Source: a virus
Reading direction: 5' to 3' (one strand)
IMG/VR virus record: IMGVR_UViG_3300035670_001068
Coordinates: 1-27,145 of that record
Length of the DNA: 27,145 bases
The notes under the pieces were generated by a model, which searched no databases, had not been told where the DNA came from, and worked only from the letters and a program-made list of their open reading frames with translations. The number at the start of each line of letters is the position of its first letter. Position 1 is the first letter of the stretch. Below, piece after piece: positions 22,161 to 27,145 of the stretch. The position numbers and the translations under genes are program-made.

Positions 22161-23686
22161 GCCAATCACCCATGCTTCGTGCTGGCCGCGGCGTCCGTGG
22201 CGTCACCGTCGATGACGTCGCCCGTGTAGCCAACCAAGGTTCGAGCGGCATGCGCGGCGGGTACACGTTCTCGCGCCCATCTACCGGCCCGGCCTACGAT
22301 CCCAGCGAGTTCGCCAAATTGGTCATCGGCGGCCCAGCACCCACCTACGGCGAAAAGTACGGCGGGTATACCACCCTCGGCATGCTCGAGTCGGCGGTAC
22401 AGGGCATCGCGTCGCTCATCCCGCAGGCCCAGCAGCAAGCATTGTTGGAAGCCGACATCGCCCAATCCGGCCTGGTCGCTGGCGCGCAAAGCGCCGCTCG
22501 AGACGAATACCGTCGACTCCAGCAGGAATTGACATCGCCCCTGTCCAGTTCGGCCGGTGTTCGGTCGGCGCAGGGGAGGTTGGCTGAATTGCAGGCCCGC
22601 CAAGCAGCATTCGATCCGGCCATCCAAGGCTTGGAAACAATGCAGGATTACGAAGATCGCTTGCGCCGTAGCCGAATTACCGAAGAAGATTTCCTTGATG
22701 CTTACCTGCCGACTCGAGCCGCTCAGCGTGCCGAATACGCCGACTTGCAGCGCCTCGTCAATAATGCCCCGGCTGAAATCGGCGACAATTTCTTCCAGCG
22801 TGCGCTAGCTGAAGCAAGGGCCAAGCAAGACATCCGCAACGCTACATACGGCGCCGCGATGGATCGCATGAACTTGGTGCGAGGCACCGGCGAAGCCGTA
22901 CCCCAGGACGTTTACAACCCCGCCACCGGAGCCGTCGAACCCTTACTCGTGCCGTACACGAACCAAACTCAAGGCACCGTTGAGCAGCTCACGCCGGTCG
23001 CCTCGGCTGTCGCCCAAAGAAACGTGGGGGCCGAACTGCAGCAGGACTTGGCCCAGCAGGTCGATCCGCTGCGCCAGTTCGCCGCCGAACTCGCTGCCAC
23101 ACCCATGAGCCAGTATCAGCAGCAGATCGCCACAAGCCAGTTCGGCCTCGACCCTGCGCTTGCCGCTGGCCTGTTCGGCCCGCAGGCAGACATCAACTAC
23201 ATGCAAGAACAAATGGACCTCGCCGAGGCCCAAATGAAGTTCAACATGATGCAGGCAGGATTCAACCCCAACGCTACAACGGAAGAAATCATCTTCCAGA
23301 CCGGTGGCCCCGACGCTCTCGCCCAATACCAGCAGTTCCAGTATGACTCGGCGATGGAAAAGGCGAACGAGGGACCGGCTACGGCCGAAGAAGAAGCGTT
23401 TGATCTTGAGGTTGCGAACAACCTAGGCGTGTCTGTGAGCAGCGCTGCCGGTGACCTGCCCGACCGTCTGGCTCGAGAAGCCCTGACCGATCAGGAGTTT
23501 GTCGACTTCATGGCTCAGTCTCGAGACGGTCTGTTGCAGTCGGGAGCATTGACGATTGAACAGCAGAAGAATGCGATTCGCGACATTGGACGTCAGTATT
23601 ACGAGCAGACAGGTGACGCCGTGAAGGCACAGATTCTTGTCAACATTCTGATGTCGTTTGAGTTCCTGCAAGCCTTCGGAGGCTAG
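22157..23686 (+). CDS. Large helical internal virion protein
   Basis: 509 residues from ATG 22157, four bases before the preceding stop; the frame extends back to 22061 but that is the overlapped tail of the previous gene. Mostly helical, Gln/Ala/Glu-rich, with repeated AAxxEYRRLQQEL and QARQAAFDPAIQGLETMQDY patterns, several Gln-rich coiled coils (about 285-385, ELQQDLAQQVDPLRQF, INYMQEQMDLAEAQMKFNMM) and no Cys. This fits a long internal virion or ejection protein of a short-tailed phage. No lytic transglycosylase motif seen. Confidence 0.68.
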   Translation: MSQSPMLRAGRGVRGVTVDDVARVANQGSSGMRGGYTFSRPSTGPAYDPSEFAKLVIGGPAPTYGEKYGGYTTLGMLESAVQGIASLIPQAQQQALLEADIAQSGLVAGAQSAARDEYRRLQQELTSPLSSSAGVRSAQGRLAELQARQAAFDPAIQGLETMQDYEDRLRRSRITEEDFLDAYLPTRAAQRAEYADLQRLVNNAPAEIGDNFFQRALAEARAKQDIRNATYGAAMDRMNLVRGTGEAVPQDVYNPATGAVEPLLVPYTNQTQGTVEQLTPVASAVAQRNVGAELQQDLAQQVDPLRQFAAELAATPMSQYQQQIATSQFGLDPALAAGLFGPQADINYMQEQMDLAEAQMKFNMMQAGFNPNATTEEIIFQTGGPDALAQYQQFQYDSAMEKANEGPATAEEEAFDLEVANNLGVSVSSAAGDLPDRLAREALTDQEFVDFMAQSRDGLLQSGALTIEQQKNAIRDIGRQYYEQTGDAVKAQILVNILMSFEFLQAFGG

Positions 23687-23688
23687 TC

Positions 23689-26600
23689 ATGGCCGAAAAT
23701 CCGGTTCTGGGAGCGCCAACCAATAGGCGCCCCCCGGCAGGCGGGATCAACATGGTTACCGCAACGCGCCCCGCTACGCCGCGTCTTGGCAGGCCAGCAG
23801 TACCTAGCACACAACGCACCGGCCGTCTGAAGCCACCGGAAATAAAGGGTGCGCCAGACTTCGGCGACAAGAACTTATTCGAGAAGCTGGTCGACATCCC
23901 GCAATCGGCTGTCAAAGCAATCGGTTCCGGTATTGCCGCAATCCCAACCCTGGCCGGGAAAGTAGCGCAGACCGGCGTCGGCCTCGGCGAGTTTGTGGTC
24001 GACACCGCCGCCGACATTATTGACGAAGACATTTACAAGAGCCGTTGGGAGACCGACTACGAGCGGGGCGAGGAACTTGGCCTGGAAGGTGAAGCGTTGC
24101 TCGCCTATGCAGCTCAGCGCCAATATCCGTTGGCCTCAATGGTGATTCCGTCGGTGACCGCGACCGGACGGCGCCTGGCAGAAGTCGGCACACTTGGAGC
24201 GTACGACACCGGCGAAGAAGGCATCGACTACGCCCGCGCATTCCGTGAAGGCGACCTCGGTGGCCTGCTGGTCGAAGACATTGGCAACGTGATCCTTGCT
24301 GGCCGTGCTGGTGGCCTTGGCAACGTCGTAGCTCGAGGTGGTGGCGCATTGAGCCGTATGGGCGCTACCCGCACCGGCCAGGCCGTCTCCACCGCCGGGC
24401 GATTCATCGAAGAACCAGTCGGCACCACTGCCCGCGGTGTCGCCGGAACAGCAGCACGTTCGGGCCGTCTCGCCACCGTGGCCCCTGGCGCCATTGAGCC
24501 GCTCGGTCGAGTGGGCCGCGCGGAGGCGCCGTTCCGTCAGGTCGCCACCGAATTGCGTGGGGCGTACCAGGCGTTCAACGAGCGTCGTATCGCTGATCTG
24601 ACTAGCAAGATCGCCGACCTGAAGACGCAGCAGGACATTGCCCAAAGCACCGGCAACACCGAAGTTGCCCAAAACCTCCAGTCGCAGATCGCTGATCTGG
24701 AAAGCCGCCGCACCGACTTGGAGCCGAGCGTCGGTATTGGCCGGGCCACCGCCCGCCGCGGCACTCTCGCCGGAGAACGTGCTCGCCAAACAAAGGTGGC
24801 CGAGTTCCAGCGCATCTCGCAGCGCGGCCCAGCCCCCGAAACACCGGTAGCCAACCGGCAGACGGCAGTCAGATACCGCCAGTTGGCAGACGAAGCAGAA
24901 CCGGCACGAGCGCAAGCGTTGCGCGAAGCCGCCGACGACCTCGACCGTCTTGCCACCCTGAAGGAACAGAACCCTGATGTGTTCTCGCCCGAGGGATGGA
25001 AGCAGCGTCAAGCATGGGTGGAAGAAGCCGCCATCCACTTCGACACCGGCAAAGCACCCGAACTACTCACCCAGCAGCAGTACGGCGCGACGCCGGACGA
25101 GCTGGTGCGCGCGGCCACCGACCCAATGGTTGGCCCGTACCTTGCCAGCCAAGGCATGCAGCCGAGCACCCAGGGTGTCATCGCCGCCATCGAATACACG
25201 AAAGCCAAGCGCGGCCTGCCGTCCCAGTTGAGCGAAGCCGAAGTCACGCTCATCGACATGACCTACGCCGCGATGGTCAGGTTCTCCAAGGAATACACGG
25301 CCGCGATGGCTCGAGGCGAAGGCATGCCACAGGGCGCAGCGCCGTTCTACTGGGTCGCCGACACGCCTGTTCCGACATTCATGCTGGAAGTCCTGAACAG
25401 CATGAACGCCACGACCAAGTCGGAAATCCTGCAAGCCTTGGACCGTCGCGTGATCGCATTCTTGGACGAAATGATCGCTCTCGGAGCGTTGCCGGAAACA
25501 ATCTTCGATGACCTCGGAATCGACCGTGGCTCGTTGCCCGAGGTCATTGACGACAATGTCCGAGCACCAGCCGATCTGTTCGAGAACCTGACCAAGGAAG
25601 GCGACGCCGCCATCGCCCGAGGCGACCGCGAGCCGCTCCCGTACATCATCGCGTTCAACACAGTCAAAGCGTTCTACGACGACCTGCGTCAAGAGTTCCC
25701 AGACTTCATCGCCAACGAAAACATCTACTCGGCCGTCATGCGGCCCATGATGCGTACACGCCGTCAAGGCATCCGTCGCCTGACCGGCGAAGACGTGCAG
25801 GCCACCGTCGACCAGTTGATGACCATCGGCCGAGACTACGCCGACGTGATCGACGGGAACCTGCTGACCGGCATTATGAACGACATTCGGGCCGCCCTCG
25901 ACCCGACACAGCGAATCCAGAAGTCGGTGTGGGAGCGCGTCAACAAGCGTGTCATCACCCTCGTCAACAAGGCGGCCGACCGTCGAGATGCCCTCCAAAC
26001 ACAGAAAAAGAAACTGACCGACCAGCAGCAGAACGAGCTGACCAAACTGATCGAAGCCGACCAGGCTCTCGGCGCCATCCAGGCCACCCTCCGCACCATT
26101 GCCGAAGACCCCGTGCGCGCGTTCGGTGAGACTCCCGAAACGGCACGCCTTCGCACCCTGGAAGAAAACCGCCGTCGCCTCGGCATGCGCGAGCAGGTGC
26201 TGACCAACATCGAAGCCAGCCGTGCGGCACGGTTCATGGCGCGCGCTCCCGAAGCAGAAGTCGGCGAAATGCGTGCGCGGCCCAGCCTGCGTGGTCGCAC
26301 CGCCTACAGCCAATTCCTGATTCGTCGCAAGCGTGACGTTCGCAAGGAACTGAACCGCCTGACCGCCGTGATCCGTGGCATGGACGCCGCCGTCACCCGC
26401 AAAGAAAACGATGTGACCCGCCAGCGCATTGCGATCAGCGAGCTGGAAAACATCGTTCGCATCGTTGAGGAAACAGCGCCAGAAGACCGAGCTGCCGTCA
26501 TCGCCGAATACAGCGAATTGCTTGACCTCGCCCAGCAGCCGGTGCCGATGGGGTATGGCGAAATCAAACAGACCCGAACCATCGAAGAACAGATGTATGA

Positions 26601-27145
26601 GGGCCGCTCTGAAGCCCCTCGGTTCCCCGAGTATTACCTCGAAGTGCTGAACGCATTCATCGACATTGAGCCGATCAAAGCGCGCATTGACCAGCTCAAC
26701 GCAGAGATGCCAGCGATCCGCGCCGAGGCCGAGGCCGCCCGCGCTGAACTACCTACGCGCCAGGCTGACATCCTTGCGGAGCGCGAAGCCGTGCGTGCCG
26801 AAGGCCAAGACCTGCGGATGAACACGCCCGAAATCATCAACGATGCCATCGCCAAGTTGCGGTCATATCTGGATGAAGTCGACGGCGTAGACCGACTGGA
26901 AATTGAGCAACAGATCGCCAGCCTGGAGAACCTGGCCCGTCTCTACCGTGGCCGCAATGCGATGGGCGTCGACCGCAGCCTGCTTGGAGTTCTTCGTCAG
27001 CAGATCGCCAAGCTCGACCGGCAGATCCCAGCACAAGCAAAGCGCGCCACCAGGTCGCAGACTCGTCTCGCCCGTGAACGCCTCCGTGGCGTTGCAAGCG
27101 TTGGCATGCAAGATCGACCCAGCGTTTCGGCTGCGAAGAAAGCAC
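23689..27145 (+). CDS. Very large ejection-type virion protein, 3' end cut by window
   Basis: Starts at ATG 23689, behind GGAGG (23678-23682), and stays open with no stop to the window edge, at least 1,152 codons, so the C-terminus is missing. It begins MAENPVLGAPTNRRPPAGG. Residues about 75-120 are amphipathic (IGSGIAAIPTLAGKVAQTG) and about 205-250 are Gly/Ala-rich with LLVEDIGNVILAGRAGGLGN, possible membrane-inserting helices. Several long coiled coils follow (about 295-345, 770-830, 870-930, 990-1025, 1065-1115), rich in Arg, Glu and Gln. Size and form suggest a gp16-like internal protein that helps thread DNA through the cell envelope. No polymerase or protease motif is evident in the visible part. 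Confidence 0.82.
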   Translation, partial: MAENPVLGAPTNRRPPAGGINMVTATRPATPRLGRPAVPSTQRTGRLKPPEIKGAPDFGDKNLFEKLVDIPQSAVKAIGSGIAAIPTLAGKVAQTGVGLGEFVVDTAADIIDEDIYKSRWETDYERGEELGLEGEALLAYAAQRQYPLASMVIPSVTATGRRLAEVGTLGAYDTGEEGIDYARAFREGDLGGLLVEDIGNVILAGRAGGLGNVVARGGGALSRMGATRTGQAVSTAGRFIEEPVGTTARGVAGTAARSGRLATVAPGAIEPLGRVGRAEAPFRQVATELRGAYQAFNERRIADLTSKIADLKTQQDIAQSTGNTEVAQNLQSQIADLESRRTDLEPSVGIGRATARRGTLAGERARQTKVAEFQRISQRGPAPETPVANRQTAVRYRQLADEAEPARAQALREAADDLDRLATLKEQNPDVFSPEGWKQRQAWVEEAAIHFDTGKAPELLTQQQYGATPDELVRAATDPMVGPYLASQGMQPSTQGVIAAIEYTKAKRGLPSQLSEAEVTLIDMTYAAMVRFSKEYTAAMARGEGMPQGAAPFYWVADTPVPTFMLEVLNSMNATTKSEILQALDRRVIAFLDEMIALGALPETIFDDLGIDRGSLPEVIDDNVRAPADLFENLTKEGDAAIARGDREPLPYIIAFNTVKAFYDDLRQEFPDFIANENIYSAVMRPMMRTRRQGIRRLTGEDVQATVDQLMTIGRDYADVIDGNLLTGIMNDIRAALDPTQRIQKSVWERVNKRVITLVNKAADRRDALQTQKKKLTDQQQNELTKLIEADQALGAIQATLRTIAEDPVRAFGETPETARLRTLEENRRRLGMREQVLTNIEASRAARFMARAPEAEVGEMRARPSLRGRTAYSQFLIRRKRDVRKELNRLTAVIRGMDAAVTRKENDVTRQRIAISELENIVRIVEETAPEDRAAVIAEYSELLDLAQQPVPMGYGEIKQTRTIEEQMYEGRSEAPRFPEYYLEVLNAFIDIEPIKARIDQLNAEMPAIRAEAEAARAELPTRQADILAEREAVRAEGQDLRMNTPEIINDAIAKLRSYLDEVDGVDRLEIEQQIASLENLARLYRGRNAMGVDRSLLGVLRQQIAKLDRQIPAQAKRATRSQTRLARERLRGVASVGMQDRPSVSAAKKA

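Noticed and set aside
25063-26313. 416-codon minus-strand frame (and 24136-25038)
   Set aside because: Antisense to the continuous plus-strand giant gene, which has consistent codon use; no promoter or start signal.
1-27145. CRISPR arrays, insertion sequences, attachment site or integrase
   Set aside because: No regularly spaced direct repeats, transposase, integrase or tRNA-like attachment sequence seen.

Overview
The window is a contiguous late (structural and lysis) module of a tailed double-stranded DNA phage. I infer a short-tailed (podovirus-like) phage of a high-G+C actinobacterium, probably aquatic. The evidence is a P22-like portal, a separate scaffold, a gp4-type head-tail adaptor and a large propeller-like 'nozzle' protein, with no tape-measure or major tail-tube gene. 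The actinobacterial host is suggested by the high G+C, the many GTG starts, the -10 boxes placed 6-7 bases before start codons (leaderless starts), an actinophage-style two-helix holin ending in 'DGxLTxxEL', and a small HNH-free M15-like peptidase lysin. Several small tail genes resemble families common in marine and freshwater phages, including the KNYAGIGYTYD...FIPPKPYPSW protein and the Mtd-N-like fibre.

Layout. 1-155 (minus): 5' part of a small basic protein transcribed divergently. 208-3464: two small unknowns, putative small terminase, large terminase, a zinc-ribbon/coiled-coil protein and a one-helix membrane protein. 3461-6127: portal and scaffold, followed by a strong hairpin terminator. 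6178-6331: a palindrome-flanked promoter and a structured 5' leader, then the major capsid gene (6332-7600) and a small virion protein, followed by a 15-bp UUCG-loop terminator. 7980: a new promoter feeding an unknown protein, a tandem pair of small virion proteins, the head-tail adaptor, the nozzle, and a long host-recognition cassette (collar protein, repeat fibre, Gly-rich adhesin, Mtd-N fibre, six-bladed kelch-like propeller, putative chaperone). 17831-19580: HTH protein, metallophosphoesterase and small acidic proteins. 19616-20830: lysis cassette (holin, unknown, M15-like lysin, second membrane protein). 20851-27145: four proteins that look like internal/ejection proteins; the last is open at the window end and is the longest gene here (at least 1,152 codons).

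Genes are packed almost without gaps, with ATGA/GTGA overlaps or TGA-C-ATGG junctions, so translation is probably coupled within each block. Promoters are read mainly from the few real gaps and from -10-like boxes next to start codons without a Shine-Dalgarno sequence. The most unusual features are the set of leaderless -10/start arrangements, the 14-bp palindrome abutting the capsid promoter, an inverted repeat that would hide the holin start in read-through RNA, about 30 CTCGAG palindromes, and sharp codon-usage breaks marking swapped modules in the tail genes. I saw no tRNA, CRISPR array, transposase, integrase or reverse transcriptase.
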